Below are positions 20,159 through 29,762 of a stretch of 64,000 bases of DNA, one piece after another. Every line of letters starts with the position of its first letter. Position 1 is the first letter of the stretch. The translations under genes were made by a program, and so were the position numbers. This DNA is from Sphingobacteriales bacterium. Its GTDB lineage: Bacteria; Bacteroidota; Bacteroidia; Sphingobacteriales; Sphingobacteriaceae. The stretch lies in NCBI GenBank assembly GCA_014763615.1, contig JACXVB010000010.1, positions 40,276-104,275 on the forward strand, given 5' to 3'. The notes under the pieces are model-generated. The model saw only the letters and a program-made list of their open reading frames with translations, was not told where the DNA came from and made no database searches.

Positions 20159-20716
20159 ATGTCAAGAATAGGTAAAGCCCCAATAGCGATCCCATCTGGT
20201 GTAACTTTAACAGTTTCTTCTGATAACATCGTAACTGTAAAAGGCCCTAAAGGAGAGTTGAATCAGAAAGTTGATTCAGATATTATTGTTGCCCAAGAAG
20301 AAGGCAATATTGTAGTAAAGCGTCCGTCAGAACAAAAGCGTCACAAAGCATTACATGGTTTGTATCGTTCTTTGATCAATAATATGGTTGTTGGAGTAAC
20401 TCAAGGTTACAAACTAGAGCAAGAATTAGTAGGTGTAGGTTATAGAGCTACCAATCAAGGTAATACCTTAGATTTAGTTTTAGGTTATTCTCACCATATT
20501 GTTTTTGCGCTTCCACCAGAAATTAAAGTTGCAACTACAGCAGAAAAAGGAAAGAACCCAACAATTATTTTAGAATCAATAGACAAGCAATTGCTCGGTC
20601 AAGTGGCAGCTAAGATTCGTTCTTTAAGAACTCCAGAACCATATAAAGGTAAAGGTATCAAGTTTGTTGGTGAGCAGTTAAGAAGAAAAGCAGGTAAGTC
20701 AGCATCTAAAAAATAA
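20159..20716 (+). CDS. rplF: 50S ribosomal protein L6
   Basis: 185 residues with two related alpha-beta domains. It has [14 protein letters not shown] at the start and [23 protein letters not shown] at the C-terminus. A GGAGGAG ribosome-binding site, strong for this phylum, lies just upstream. Confidence 0.98.
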   Translation: MSRIGKAPIAIPSGVTLTVSSDNIVTVKGPKGELNQKVDSDIIVAQEEGNIVVKRPSEQKRHKALHGLYRSLINNMVVGVTQGYKLEQELVGVGYRATNQGNTLDLVLGYSHHIVFALPPEIKVATTAEKGKNPTIILESIDKQLLGQVAAKIRSLRTPEPYKGKGIKFVGEQLRRKAGKSASKK

Positions 20717-20721
20717 TTGTC

Positions 20722-21078
20722 ATGGCAGGAAGAGTTAAATTATCCCGCAGGGAAAGAATAAAAAAGGGAATTAGAAAGAGAATTACTGGTTCTCCAGAGC
20801 GTCCACGTTTATCTGTTTACAGAAGTAATAAAGGAATTTATGCTCAAATTATTGATGACAATGATGGCAAAACTTTAGTTGCTGCTTCGTCTTCAGAAAA
20901 AGATTTCAGTGCAAAAGGTACTAAAATAGAGCAATCTAAGGAAGTAGGTAAAAAAGTTGCTGAGAAAGCAATTGCCGCTGGAATTAAGGAAGTTGTTTTT
21001 GATAGAAATGGTTACTTGTACCATGGCCGTGTTAAATCACTGGCTGAAGGTGCTCGTGAAGCTGGTTTAATCTTTTAA
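20722..21078 (+). CDS. rplR: 50S ribosomal protein L18
   Basis: 118 residues. It binds 5S rRNA. Conserved: [38 protein letters not shown] and [26 protein letters not shown]. Five bases separate it from rplF. Confidence 0.98.
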   Translation: MAGRVKLSRRERIKKGIRKRITGSPERPRLSVYRSNKGIYAQIIDDNDGKTLVAASSSEKDFSAKGTKIEQSKEVGKKVAEKAIAAGIKEVVFDRNGYLYHGRVKSLAEGAREAGLIF

Positions 21079-21093
21079 TTTTAGGAGTAGAGC

Positions 21094-21612
21094 ATGTCAA
21101 CTATAAATATAAAAAGAGTAAAAGCAAACGAGATTGAATTAAAAGATCGTTTGGTTAGCATCCAACGTGTTGCTAAGGTTACCAAAGGTGGTCGTACCTT
21201 CAGTTTTTCAGCTATCGTTGTGGTAGGTGATGAAAATGGAGTTGTAGGCTATGGTTTAGGTAAAGCAAAAGAAGTTACTGAAGCAATTGCTAAAGGAATT
21301 GATGATGCAAAAAAGAATTTGGTTAAAGTTCCTGTAATTAACGGAACCATCCCTCATGAGCAAATTGGTAAATTTTCAGGTGGTTTTGTTTTCTTAAAAC
21401 CTGCTGCAAATGGTACAGGAGTAATTGCTGGTGGTGCGATGAGAGCGGTGTTAGAATCCGCTGGTGTACATAATGTATTGGCTAAATCTAAAGGTTCTTC
21501 CAATCCTCACAACGTGGTTAAGGCAACAATTTCCGCTTTATCACAATTGAGAGATGCACATTCAGTTGCACATCAAAGAGGTGTTTCATTAAGTAAAGTT
21601 TTTAACGGTTAA
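21094..21612 (+). CDS. rpsE: 30S ribosomal protein S5
   Basis: 172 residues. The N-terminal double-stranded RNA-binding fold ([27 protein letters not shown]) and the C-terminal domain ([33 protein letters not shown]) are intact. It contributes to decoding accuracy together with S4 and S12. Confidence 0.98.
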   Translation: MSTINIKRVKANEIELKDRLVSIQRVAKVTKGGRTFSFSAIVVVGDENGVVGYGLGKAKEVTEAIAKGIDDAKKNLVKVPVINGTIPHEQIGKFSGGFVFLKPAANGTGVIAGGAMRAVLESAGVHNVLAKSKGSSNPHNVVKATISALSQLRDAHSVAHQRGVSLSKVFNG

Positions 21613-21616
21613 GAGT

Positions 21617-21796
21617 ATGGCTAAGATAAAAATCACCCAGATTAAGAGCGTTATCGACAGAAGTGAACGCCAGAAAAAAACTATGCAGGCTCTAGGTTTA
21701 AATAAAATCAGCCAAAGCGTAGAAGTAGAAGCTACTCCGTCTATTATCGGAATGGTGAAAAAAGTAAATCATTTGGTAGCCATAGAAAAAGTATAA
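21617..21796 (+). CDS. rpmD: 50S ribosomal protein L30
   Basis: 59 residues, read directly from ATG 21617 (MAKIKITQIKSVIDRSERQK). The family motif of a single ferredoxin-like fold is seen in SERQKKTMQALGLNKISQSV and IIGMVKKVNHLV. It lies in its standard place between rpsE and rplO, 4 nt after the rpsE stop. Confidence 0.96.
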   Translation: MAKIKITQIKSVIDRSERQKKTMQALGLNKISQSVEVEATPSIIGMVKKVNHLVAIEKV

Positions 21797-21801
21797 TTAC
21801 C

Positions 21802-22248
21802 ATGAATTTAAGTAACTTAAAACCTGCAGAAGGTTCAGTAAAAAATAGAAAAAGAATCGGTCGTGGTACTGGTTCAGGTCGTGGTGGAACATCCACACGT
21901 GGACACAAAGGTGCCGGATCACGTTCAGGTTATTCTTCAAAAGTTGGTTTTGAAGGTGGTCAGATGCCTTTGCAACGTCGCGTTCCTAAGGTAGGATTTA
22001 AAAATCCTAATAGAGTAGAATATGTTGGTGTAAACTTAGATATTTTACAAAACTTAGCAGAAAAATTCGATTTAAAGGTGATTGATTTTGAAACCATGAA
22101 AGCTCATGGCTTAGTATCTAAAAATGATTTAGTGAAGGTGTTAGGAAGAGGAGAATTAAAATCTAAATTGGATGTAAAAGCACATGCATTTACAGCAGCT
22201 GCTCAAAAGGCTATTGAGGCTATAGGAGGTTCTGTAGAAAAACTATAA
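21802..22248 (+). CDS. rplO: 50S ribosomal protein L15
   Basis: 148 residues. The N-terminal glycine/arginine-rich extension (GRGTGSGRGGTSTRGHKGAGSRSG) threads into 23S rRNA, and the GFEGGQMPLQRRVPKVGF motif follows. Its stop codon is 3 nt before the secY ATG. Confidence 0.98.
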   Translation: MNLSNLKPAEGSVKNRKRIGRGTGSGRGGTSTRGHKGAGSRSGYSSKVGFEGGQMPLQRRVPKVGFKNPNRVEYVGVNLDILQNLAEKFDLKVIDFETMKAHGLVSKNDLVKVLGRGELKSKLDVKAHAFTAAAQKAIEAIGGSVEKL

Positions 22249-22251
22249 TTG

Positions 22252-23586
22252 ATGAAGAAGCTTTTCACAACTTTATCCAATATTTGGAAAATTGAAGAAT
22301 TAAGAGTGCGTATTTTATACACGCTCTTAATTCTTTTGGTCTATAGAATCGGTTCATTTGTTGTTCTTCCAGGGGTGGATCATAACTCCTTGCAAGACCA
22401 ACAAGCAAAAGATGGACTGCTAGGATTATTAAATATGTTTGCTGGAGGCTCTTTTTCAAGAGCTTCGATTTTTGCATTGGGTGTAATGCCTTACATTTCT
22501 GCCTCAATTGTGGTGCAGCTTTTAGGCATTGCAGTTCCTTATTTTCAAAAAATGCAAAAGGAAGGAGAGAGTGGACAAAAGAAAATCAACCAAATTACCC
22601 GTTATTTAACTATTGGTATTACTGCTTTACAAGCAATCGGGTACATTAAATCACAAGTTGCTCCAGAGGCTAGGTTAATAGCAGAACCTTGGTTTACCAT
22701 TTCTTCTGTCATCATTCTAACTGCAGGAACAATGTTCGTGATGTGGATGGGAGAAAAAATTACTGATAAGGGAATAGGAAATGGTATCTCTATTTTAATT
22801 ATGGTGGGGATTATTGCGCAGTTACCTTATGGTATTGGTGCTGAATTCTTGAGTAGGCAAAACGGACAAGGAGGTTTAATCGCTTTCTTTATTGAGTTTG
22901 TTGCGCTATTTGGAGTAGTGATTTTCACAGTGCTAATTATTCAGGGTACTCGAAAAGTTCCTGTTCAATATGCTAAAAAGATTGTAGGAAACAAACAATA
23001 TGGAGGAGTTAGACAATATATCCCTTTAAAGCTAAATGCTGCTGGTGTAATGCCAATCATTTTTGCTCAAGCTATTATGTTTATTCCCTCCACAATCGGA
23101 CAGTTCTTTCCCAATGCACAATCTCCATTATTAGCATCTTTTAGTGATTACACTTCATTTGTTTACAATATTACTTTTGCAATATTGATTGTTCTTTTTA
23201 CATTCTTCTACACCGCCATTACAATTAATCCAAATCAAATGGCCGATGATATGAAGAAGAACGGAGGATTTATACCAGGAATTAAACCGGGAAAAGCAAC
23301 CTCTGATTTCATTGATGGAATTATATCCAAGATTACATTTCCAGGATCTGTGTTTTTAGCTATCGTTGCGATACTTCCTGCATTTGCAATCATCGCTGGT
23401 GTGAATTCACAATTTGCTCGTTTTTACGGTGGAACCTCATTATTAATTTTAGTTGCTGTAGTATTGGATACTTTACAACAAGTAGAAAGTCATTTATTAA
23501 TGCGTCACTATGATGGTTTGATGAAGACGGGTAGATTAAAAGGTCGTACCTCACCAGTTGCTACCGGATCAGAAGCTACAATTTAA
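22252..23586 (+). CDS. secY: Protein translocase subunit SecY
   Basis: 444 residues from ATG 22252 (a TTG codon directly before it is not needed). Ten predicted membrane segments make the Sec channel. The plug-region sequence GLLGLLNMFAGGSFSRASIFALGVMPYISASI and the C-terminal loop AITINPNQMADDMKKNGGFIPGIKPG are conserved. It is the usual last gene of the spc cluster; no adk follows, and map is next. Confidence 0.97.
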   Translation: MKKLFTTLSNIWKIEELRVRILYTLLILLVYRIGSFVVLPGVDHNSLQDQQAKDGLLGLLNMFAGGSFSRASIFALGVMPYISASIVVQLLGIAVPYFQKMQKEGESGQKKINQITRYLTIGITALQAIGYIKSQVAPEARLIAEPWFTISSVIILTAGTMFVMWMGEKITDKGIGNGISILIMVGIIAQLPYGIGAEFLSRQNGQGGLIAFFIEFVALFGVVIFTVLIIQGTRKVPVQYAKKIVGNKQYGGVRQYIPLKLNAAGVMPIIFAQAIMFIPSTIGQFFPNAQSPLLASFSDYTSFVYNITFAILIVLFTFFYTAITINPNQMADDMKKNGGFIPGIKPGKATSDFIDGIISKITFPGSVFLAIVAILPAFAIIAGVNSQFARFYGGTSLLILVAVVLDTLQQVESHLLMRHYDGLMKTGRLKGRTSPVATGSEATI

Positions 23587-23591
23587 TTTTA

Positions 23592-24383
23592 ATGTCTAAA
23601 GTAACTTATAAAACAGCAGAAGAAATCGAGCTGATTAGAGAAAGTTCTCTATTAGTTTCTATGACTCATGCCGAAGTAGCAAAAGTTATTAAAGAAGGAG
23701 TTAGCACTGCTTATTTAAATAAAATTGCGGAAGAATTTATAAGAGATCATCACGCTATTCCAGCATTTCTGAATTACAATGGTTTCCCTTATACGCTGTG
23801 TATTTCTCTAAATGATCAAGTAGTTCATGGTTTCCCAAGTAATTATGAGTTAAGAGATGGAGATATCGTATCTGTAGATTGTGGGGTAGTTAAGAATAAG
23901 TTTTTCGGAGATTCTGCCTACACATTTGCCATTGGAAATATCTCAGAAGAAACTCAAAAGCTATTGGATATTACTAAAGAATGCTTGCATTTAGGAATTG
24001 AGAAGGCAATTGTAGGGAATAGGATAGGAGATATAGGTTTTGCAGTTCAAGAACATGCTGAGAAAAATGGGTTTGGTGTAGTGAGAGAATTAGTAGGGCA
24101 TGGCGTTGGAAAAGCATTACATGAAAAGCCTGAGGTTCCTAATTATGGCAAAAGGGGTAGTGGTATGAAATTAGAAGAGGGAATGGTGATTGCCATTGAG
24201 CCCATGATTAATGCAGGAAGGTCTGGAGTTAAATTTTGGGATGATGGTTGGACCGTTTCTACAATAGACAAAAAACCATCCGCACATTTTGAGCATACAG
24301 TAGCGATTAAAAAGGGGAAAGCAGATGTTTTATCTACTTTCGAATTCGTAGAAGAAGTTTTAAATAAAAAAATAGGATTTTAA
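23592..24383 (+). CDS. map: Type I methionine aminopeptidase
   Basis: 263 residues. It removes the initiator methionine. Metal ligands are visible: Asp in VSVDCGV, Asp in FFGDSAYTF, His in GHGVGKALHEKP, Glu in IAIEPM and Glu in HFEHTVAI. It lacks an N-terminal zinc-finger extension. It starts 6 nt after secY. Confidence 0.97.
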   Translation: MSKVTYKTAEEIELIRESSLLVSMTHAEVAKVIKEGVSTAYLNKIAEEFIRDHHAIPAFLNYNGFPYTLCISLNDQVVHGFPSNYELRDGDIVSVDCGVVKNKFFGDSAYTFAIGNISEETQKLLDITKECLHLGIEKAIVGNRIGDIGFAVQEHAEKNGFGVVRELVGHGVGKALHEKPEVPNYGKRGSGMKLEEGMVIAIEPMINAGRSGVKFWDDGWTVSTIDKKPSAHFEHTVAIKKGKADVLSTFEFVEEVLNKKIGF

Positions 24384-24394
24384 AATTTTTTACT

Positions 24395-24402
24395 TAATTT
24401 TG
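24395..24402 (+). promoter_or_regulatory. Internal -7 element before infA
   Basis: TAATTTTG matches TAnnTTTG exactly, 45 nt before the infA start. It may give infA-rpmJ-rpsM-rpsK-rpsD-rpoA-rplQ an additional promoter. No clear -33 TTTG is present, so this is tentative. Confidence 0.5.
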
Positions 24403-24446
24403 CATCCCGCTTTAGGCGGTGCTAATTAGGTAAATATCAAACAAAT

Positions 24447-24665
24447 ATGGCCAAACAGTCCTCTATAGAGCAAGACGGAGTAATCAAAGAAGCATTATCA
24501 AATGCCATGTTTCGTGTTGAATTAGAGAATGGGCATGAGATTATTGCACATATTTCAGGTAAAATGAGAATGCATTACATTAAAATTTTACCAGGAGATC
24601 GCGTGAAATTGGAAATGTCTCCATATGATCTTAGTAAAGGTAGAATAACTTATAGGTATAAATAA
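24447..24665 (+). CDS. infA: Translation initiation factor IF-1
   Basis: 72 residues, the canonical length. It is an OB-fold that binds the 30S A site. Conserved: [53 protein letters not shown], ending GRITYRYK. The stop codon is 1 nt before the rpmJ start. Confidence 0.98.
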   Translation: MAKQSSIEQDGVIKEALSNAMFRVELENGHEIIAHISGKMRMHYIKILPGDRVKLEMSPYDLSKGRITYRYK

Positions 24666-24666
24666 A

Positions 24667-24783
24667 ATGAAAGTTAGAGCATCCATCAAAAAACGCAGCG
24701 CTGATTGTAAAGTGATTCGCAGAAAAGGTAAACTTTATGTAATCAACAAAAAGAATCCAAAGTTTAAGCAGCGTCAAGGTTAA
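24667..24783 (+). CDS. rpmJ: 50S ribosomal protein L36, zinc-free form
   Basis: 38 residues, read directly from ATG 24667 ([20 protein letters not shown]). Only one cysteine is present, and the C-X2-C...C-X4-H zinc ligands are otherwise replaced, so this is the C-minus form. It sits between infA and rpsM as usual. Confidence 0.97.
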   Translation: MKVRASIKKRSADCKVIRRKGKLYVINKKNPKFKQRQG

Positions 24784-24808
24784 TTTTTAAACTATCAACA
24801 AATAATAA

Positions 24809-25186
24809 ATGGCAAGGATAGCAGGTATTGATTTACCAAAAAACAAAAGAGGAGAGATCGGCCTTACTTACATCTTCGGTATTGGAAGAAGCACTGCACA
24901 ATCTATTTTGGCGCAAGCAGGAATCAGCGTAGATAAAAAAGTTCAAGATTGGACCGATGAAGAATTAACAGCAATCCGTAATATCATCAACGAATCTATT
25001 AAGGTTGAAGGTCAACTTCGTTCTGAGGTTCAATTGAATATCAAGCGTTTGATGGATATTGGTTGTTACAGAGGATTACGTCACAGAAAAGGTTTGCCAT
25101 TACGTGGTCAGAGAACTAAAAACAATTCTCGTACCCGTAAAGGAAAAAGAAAAACTGTTGCGAATAAGAAAAAGGCTACTAAATAA
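24809..25186 (+). CDS. rpsM: 30S ribosomal protein S13
   Basis: 125 residues. It starts [30 protein letters not shown], and the C-terminal [34 protein letters not shown] contacts tRNAs in the P site. Confidence 0.98.
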   Translation: MARIAGIDLPKNKRGEIGLTYIFGIGRSTAQSILAQAGISVDKKVQDWTDEELTAIRNIINESIKVEGQLRSEVQLNIKRLMDIGCYRGLRHRKGLPLRGQRTKNNSRTRKGKRKTVANKKKATK

Positions 25187-25203
25187 TAATTGATAGTAAA
25201 GAG

Positions 25204-25593
25204 ATGGCTAAGTCAAAAAAAGTTACTAAAAAGCGTGTTGTTGTAGTTGAACAAGTAGGTCAAGCACACATCAACGCTACATTTAATAACATCATTATCA
25301 CTATTACCAACAATCAGGGACAAACAATTTCCTGGTCATCTGCTGGTAAGCAAGGATTCAAAGGTTCTAAAAAGAATACTCCATACGCTGCATCACAAGC
25401 TGCAATTGATTGCGGTAAGGTAGCACATGATTTAGGATTGCGTAAAGTGGAAGTTTTTGTTAAAGGTCCGGGTTCTGGTCGTGAATCAGCAATTCGTACC
25501 TTACAAAATTCAGGATTGGAAGTAACTACGATCAAAGATATTACCCCACTTCCACACAATGGATGTCGTCCTCCTAAAAGAAGAAGAGTTTAA
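25204..25593 (+). CDS. rpsK: 30S ribosomal protein S11
   Basis: 129 residues. It has [44 protein letters not shown] and the C-terminal [18 protein letters not shown], both characteristic. It lies in the platform near the mRNA exit. Confidence 0.98.
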   Translation: MAKSKKVTKKRVVVVEQVGQAHINATFNNIIITITNNQGQTISWSSAGKQGFKGSKKNTPYAASQAAIDCGKVAHDLGLRKVEVFVKGPGSGRESAIRTLQNSGLEVTTIKDITPLPHNGCRPPKRRRV

Positions 25594-25661
25594 TCAAAAA
25601 TAAATTTTTAAAGCTAAGATTCTGCAGCTTCAGGTTGTAAGATACTTTAAAACCAAAAAAA

Positions 25662-26270
25662 ATGGCAAGATATACAGGTCCAAAATCAAAGATTGCCCGT
25701 AAATTCAGAGAACCAATTTTCGGTCCTGATAAGGCATTAGACAGAAAAAACTACCCTCCAGGTCAGCATGGTGCTTCAAAAAGAAGAGGTAAACAGTCTG
25801 AATACGCAACTCAGTTACAAGAGAAGCAGAAAGTAAAATATACTTATGGAGTTTTAGAGAAACAATTCTCTAATTTATTTAAAAAGGCTTCTTCAAAAGA
25901 AGGAATCACAGGTACCAACTTATTGCAATTGCTAGAGGCAAGATTAGATAATGCAGTTTACCGTTTTGGCATTGCTCCAACAAGATCTGGTGCTCGTCAG
26001 TTGGTTTCGCACCGTCATATTTTGGTAAATGGTGAGGTTGTAAATATACCTTCATATACCCTAAAAGCTGGGGATGTGATTGAAGTTAGAGAGAAATCAA
26101 AAACTTTGGAAGCAATTAGTAATTCAGTTGCAGGACATACCATCAACAAATACAATTGGTTAGAGTGGGATGCTAAATCACTTTCAGGAAAGTTTTTGCA
26201 GTATCCTGATAGAGAAAGTATTCCAGAAAACATTAAGGAAAACTTAATCGTCGAATTGTATTCTAAATAA
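25662..26270 (+). CDS. rpsD: 30S ribosomal protein S4
   Basis: 202 residues. It starts [18 protein letters not shown]. The zinc-binding cysteines found in some S4 proteins are absent (zinc-free form). An S4 RNA-binding motif ([34 protein letters not shown]) is complete. It is a primary 16S binder. Confidence 0.98.
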   Translation: MARYTGPKSKIARKFREPIFGPDKALDRKNYPPGQHGASKRRGKQSEYATQLQEKQKVKYTYGVLEKQFSNLFKKASSKEGITGTNLLQLLEARLDNAVYRFGIAPTRSGARQLVSHRHILVNGEVVNIPSYTLKAGDVIEVREKSKTLEAISNSVAGHTINKYNWLEWDAKSLSGKFLQYPDRESIPENIKENLIVELYSK

Positions 26271-26353
26271 TGATAATATCTGATTGCTGATTTTTTTGGA
26301 GTCAGCAATTGGTGGTTTTATCCAAAAATTAACGATAAACATAAGGCAAATAA

Positions 26354-27346
26354 ATGGCAATTTTAGCATTTCAGAAACCCGATAAAGTTATTATGCAGAA
26401 ATCAACAGATTTCGATGGTACGTTTGAATTTCGTCCCTTGGAGCCTGGATTTGGCGTTACCATTGGTAATGCACTAAGAAGAATTCTGCTTTCTTCATTA
26501 GAAGGTTACGCAATTACCTCAGTACGTTTCTCAGGTGTTTCTCACGAGTTCTCTACCATTAAAGGTGTGGTGGAAGATGTGGTGGACATTATTTTAAACT
26601 TAAAACAAGTACGTTTTAAGAAAATCGGTGATTCTGGAGATTCTGAAAAAATATTTGTAATCATTAGCGGACAAGATTCTTTTAAAGCTGGTGATATTAC
26701 CAAGTTTTCTAATAATTTCGAGGTTTTAAATCCTGATTTTGTGATTTGTAACATGGAGGATTCGGTTACGTTAGAAATCGAATTAACCATCAACAAAGGA
26801 AGAGGGTATGTTGCTGCTGAAGAAAACAAAAATGCAGATGCGCCAGTAGGTGTAATTGCTATCGATTCTATTTATACGCCAATCAAAAACGTAAAATATA
26901 CTATTGAAAATTTCAGGGTTGAGCAGAAGACCGACTATGAGAAATTAGTTTTAGATATCACTACTGATGGTTCTATTCATCCAGAAGAAGCTTTAAAAGA
27001 AGCTGCTAAGATTTTAATTCAGCACTTCATGTTGTTCTCTGATGAAAACTTGGTACTAGAATCTCAAGCTAAAGAAGAGACTAAAGAAGTTGATGAAGAA
27101 GTTTTGCATATGCGTAAAATTCTGAAAACAGAATTAGTGGATCTTGATCTTTCTGTTAGAGCTTTAAACTGTTTAAAAGCCGCAGATATCAGAACTTTAT
27201 CAGAGCTTGTTTCTTATGACGTGGCTGATATGTTAAAATTCAGAAACTTCGGTAAGAAATCTTTAACTGAAATTCAAGAATTGGTAAAATCAAAAGGATT
27301 ATCTTTTGGAATGAATTTGTCTAAATTTAAATTAGACGAAGAATAA
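26354..27346 (+). CDS. rpoA: RNA polymerase alpha subunit
   Basis: 330 residues. The N-terminal domain ([30 protein letters not shown]) forms the alpha dimer. The C-terminal domain ([48 protein letters not shown]) has the two helix-hairpin-helix elements that bind UP elements and activators. It sits in its normal place between rpsD and rplQ. Confidence 0.98.
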   Translation: MAILAFQKPDKVIMQKSTDFDGTFEFRPLEPGFGVTIGNALRRILLSSLEGYAITSVRFSGVSHEFSTIKGVVEDVVDIILNLKQVRFKKIGDSGDSEKIFVIISGQDSFKAGDITKFSNNFEVLNPDFVICNMEDSVTLEIELTINKGRGYVAAEENKNADAPVGVIAIDSIYTPIKNVKYTIENFRVEQKTDYEKLVLDITTDGSIHPEEALKEAAKILIQHFMLFSDENLVLESQAKEETKEVDEEVLHMRKILKTELVDLDLSVRALNCLKAADIRTLSELVSYDVADMLKFRNFGKKSLTEIQELVKSKGLSFGMNLSKFKLDEE

Positions 27347-27454
27347 GACCCCTAAATTCCCTGAAGAGGACTTTAGTAAAGAGTGTAAATGACGCATAAT
27401 TCCCGGTTCGCCAATAGGGGCTAGAGCTGACGGTATGCGCAAACAAATAGAATA
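27347..27454 (+). other. Spacer between rpoA and rplQ
   Basis: 108 nt, more GC-rich than its flanks (CCCGGTTCGCC near 27402, GGGGCTAGAGCTGACGG near 27416). Most neighbours in this operon are closer. Possibly a structured internal leader; no specific element is recognised. Confidence 0.35.
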
Positions 27455-28021
27455 ATGAGACACGGAAAAAAAATTAATCACCTAGGTCGTACAGACAGTC
27501 ACCGCAAGGCAATGCTTGCTAACATGGCTTCTTCGCTTATTGAACACAAACGTATTACAACTACATTAGCTAAAGCAAAAGCTTTGCGTAGCTATGTAGA
27601 GCCAATTTTAACAAAGTCTAAGAACGATACTACACATTCACGTCGTACTGTATTTGCTTATTTACAAAACAAAGAAGTAGTGACTACCTTATTTCGTGAA
27701 GTGGCAGAAAAGATTGCTACTCGTCCAGGCGGTTACACTCGCATTGTGAAGCTGGGTAATCGTTTGGGAGATAATGCTGAAATGGCAATGATTGAATTAG
27801 TTGATTTTAACGAAACTTATAACCCATCTGCAACTCCTGAGAAGAAATCTACTCGTAGAAGAGGTTCAGGTTCTAAAGCAAAGAAAGTTGCCGCACCAGT
27901 TGCTGCTGCTGAAGTTGTTGAAGAAGCAGTAGTTGTTGAAGACAAACCAGTAGCTAAAGTAGAAGATGCACCAGTTGCAGAAGATACTACAGATGCTAAA
28001 GAAGAAAAATCAGCAGAATAA
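27455..28021 (+). CDS. rplQ: 50S ribosomal protein L17 with long charged tail
   Basis: 188 residues versus about 120 in most bacteria. The core is [25 protein letters not shown]... through [27 protein letters not shown]. After residue ~125 comes a low-complexity tail: a basic part ([15 protein letters not shown]), then an Ala/Val/Glu/Asp-rich acidic part. Tails of this type are seen on L17 of other Bacteroidota (from memory). The role is unknown. It ends the operon before a strong terminator. Confidence 0.97.
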   Translation: MRHGKKINHLGRTDSHRKAMLANMASSLIEHKRITTTLAKAKALRSYVEPILTKSKNDTTHSRRTVFAYLQNKEVVTTLFREVAEKIATRPGGYTRIVKLGNRLGDNAEMAMIELVDFNETYNPSATPEKKSTRRRGSGSKAKKVAAPVAAAEVVEEAVVVEDKPVAKVEDAPVAEDTTDAKEEKSAE

Positions 28022-28043
28022 TTCTGTTAAAATAATCTAATAG

Positions 28044-28079
28044 AAACCTCTAACATTTATTTGTTAGAGGTTTTTTGTT
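28044..28079 (+). terminator. Terminator of the ribosomal protein operon
   Basis: Perfect 12-bp stem AAACCTCTAACA / TGTTAGAGGTTT with a 6-nt loop, then a T-run, 22 nt after the rplQ stop. Confidence 0.92.
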
Positions 28080-28096
28080 TTTAGAAAGGGTTCCGT

Positions 28097-28203
28097 AATG
28101 CCTAAAACTTTTTGCAGTCTTGCTTTTCGCTCATACCACACAAGGCTTTAAGCTCGAGGATGGTATCCCTGCCCATTCCGTTCAGGCGAGCGTTTCAATC
28201 AAG
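28097..28203 (+). repeat. Dispersed intergenic repeat, copy A
   Basis: A relatively GC-rich stretch in otherwise AT-rich DNA. The segment CACACAAGGC ... GGTATCCCTGCCCATTCCG, TTCAGGCGAGCGTTTCAATC (about 28137-28200) aligns with the minus strand of 39371-39474. Shared blocks are CACAAGGC, TATCCC-TGCCC-TTCC-TTCAGG and TT-CAAT. Two copies in one window point to a genome-wide repeat family. Confidence 0.6.
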
Positions 28204-28236
28204 CTTATTTAATAAAGGTTACGTTAAAAAGAACTC

Positions 28237-28611
28237 TTATGATAAATTAAATATAATTGCATTTAATCCATTAATTTTCTCAAAACCTTTGCCCATTGTA
28301 AATAAAGGTATATCAAAGTAAATTGCTGTTGCTGCTATTACTGCATCAGGAAGCTTGGTTTTATGCTTTGACCTAATATCAATTGTTAAGTCTTTAATAT
28401 TAGTGTCAATATCAATGATATAACATTCAGATAAGAATTTTTTTAAAATTTTTTTATCTTGTGGATTTAGTTGTGGAAAGCTTAAAATTTCTATTTCGGT
28501 AATTATTGAAACAAATAAATTTCGGTCTTTAATGAGTTGTTCAATTCCGTTTAAGCCATTGAACAAATTAATTATGAGTGAAGTATCAATTACGATATTA
28601 TTTCCACTCAT
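28237..28611 (-). CDS. vapC: PIN-domain toxin, VapC type
   Basis: 124 residues. PIN-domain acidic residues are in place: Asp in IVIDTSLIINLF (~9), Glu in IITEIEILSF (~39), Asp in KLPDAVIAATA (~88), and a later FTMGKGF where another acid often lies. Such proteins are ribonucleases of type II toxin-antitoxin systems. The ATG overlaps the end of the small upstream gene (28598-28771), the standard antitoxin-toxin coupling. The RNA target is unknown. Confidence 0.88.
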   Translation of the reverse strand: MSGNNIVIDTSLIINLFNGLNGIEQLIKDRNLFVSIITEIEILSFPQLNPQDKKILKKFLSECYIIDIDTNIKDLTIDIRSKHKTKLPDAVIAATAIYFDIPLFTMGKGFEKINGLNAIIFNLS

Positions 28612-28771
28612 TTCTAGTTTCTAATTGATAAGTAAGACCATCAATTCCGAAATCAATTTTACCTACATACTTTTTTAAGTCGATAGGTTTTTTTTGGTTT
28701 TGAATTTTTGTCAATTCTTTTTCTAATTCTTTTGAACTAACATTCTTATTTACCTCTATAATTTTTGCCAT
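28598..28771 (-). CDS. Probable antitoxin of the VapC-type pair
   Basis: 57 residues, read directly (MAKIIEVNKNVSSKELEKEL...). It is charged and lysine/glutamate-rich, with a short C-terminal segment (FGIDGLTYQLETRNEWK) that could wrap the toxin. It overlaps the PIN-domain gene by 14 nt. No DNA-binding fold is recognisable; the assignment rests mainly on position and size. Confidence 0.72.
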   Translation of the reverse strand: MAKIIEVNKNVSSKELEKELTKIQNQKKPIDLKKYVGKIDFGIDGLTYQLETRNEWK

Positions 28772-28857
28772 AATCAAATATAAGAATGATTAATTGGATT
28801 AAAAATGTAATAAAAGGAATCAGATTAATATTTATGACGTTAGAAACTAATAAACAG

Positions 28858-29760
28858 TTATTTGAAAATAGTATTTATGTAATTCAAACCTATACCACCA
28901 AATATCATGATTGTAAAACCTATATATTGAATTAGCGAATATTTTTCTTTGTAGTAAAGTATTGAAATAGTAAAAGTAACAATAGGTGCTAGGAAACCTA
29001 ATATGGTATAATTCACGAATGATGTAAATTTTAAAGCCATGTGATTACCTAATATGCCACAAAAATTACTCAAAGCAATCAATAAAATTATGATGATAAA
29101 TGGTTTCACATTATCAAAATGCACTTCTCTTTTCTTTTTAGACAATAGAAACATTGCGGCACTAATTGTAAAAACAGTAAATTCAAGTACTAAACTAAAT
29201 TGAAGTACTCCAATTTTATTAATGACTAACGGAAAGAGACCACCAATTCGCCAAAAAAGCATACTTAGTAAACCAAATAACATTCCTTTCGTGAATTTAA
29301 GTTTGAAAAATGCTGGATTTAGTTTTTCTAAACACCACAAACCAAATGTGCCTATAATGCTACTAAGTATATTAATGAAGCTTAATTTTTCATTGTAGAT
29401 AAAAATTGCAGTTAAAAATCCAATAATGGTACCTGCACCAGAAATGGTTATTGTGATTCCTGATTTTGTGTGTTTTAAAGATTGATTAAAGAAGTACAAT
29501 CCCCAATAACTAATTGCACAAATACCAACACCGTAAAGAATATCAATCAATTTTAATTCAGTTGTACTTTTAGTTATTCCGTAATCATTTAATAAGGAAG
29601 ATTTATAGGTTATGATAATTGCAATTAAAAACAGCAGCGTTGTAACTAAACTTTTTGAAGCAATTATTAGAGTAACTGGAAGCTTTTGTACAGGTTTATG
29701 CCACAAACTATTACCAAAAGAAAAACCTAAAATGGAAAGTAATTGAAATAGTAGAGACAC
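28858..29760 (-). CDS. EamA/DMT family transporter
   Basis: 300 residues with about ten hydrophobic segments in two halves (for example SLVTTLLFLIAIIITY, GTIIGFLTAIFIY and FTIMIFGGIGLNYI), the layout of drug/metabolite exporters of the EamA family. The substrate is not predictable. It begins 2 nt after the stop of the 387-residue gene upstream, so the two are one operon. Confidence 0.82.
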   Translation of the reverse strand: MSLLFQLLSILGFSFGNSLWHKPVQKLPVTLIIASKSLVTTLLFLIAIIITYKSSLLNDYGITKSTTELKLIDILYGVGICAISYWGLYFFNQSLKHTKSGITITISGAGTIIGFLTAIFIYNEKLSFINILSSIIGTFGLWCLEKLNPAFFKLKFTKGMLFGLLSMLFWRIGGLFPLVINKIGVLQFSLVLEFTVFTISAAMFLLSKKKREVHFDNVKPFIIIILLIALSNFCGILGNHMALKFTSFVNYTILGFLAPIVTFTISILYYKEKYSLIQYIGFTIMIFGGIGLNYINTIFK

Positions 29761-29762
29761 AC

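Noticed and set aside
28112..28321. A 69-residue plus-strand open frame after the rplQ terminator
   Set aside because: It overlaps the dispersed repeat copy A and runs into the VapC-type gene on the other strand; composition fits the repeat, not a gene.
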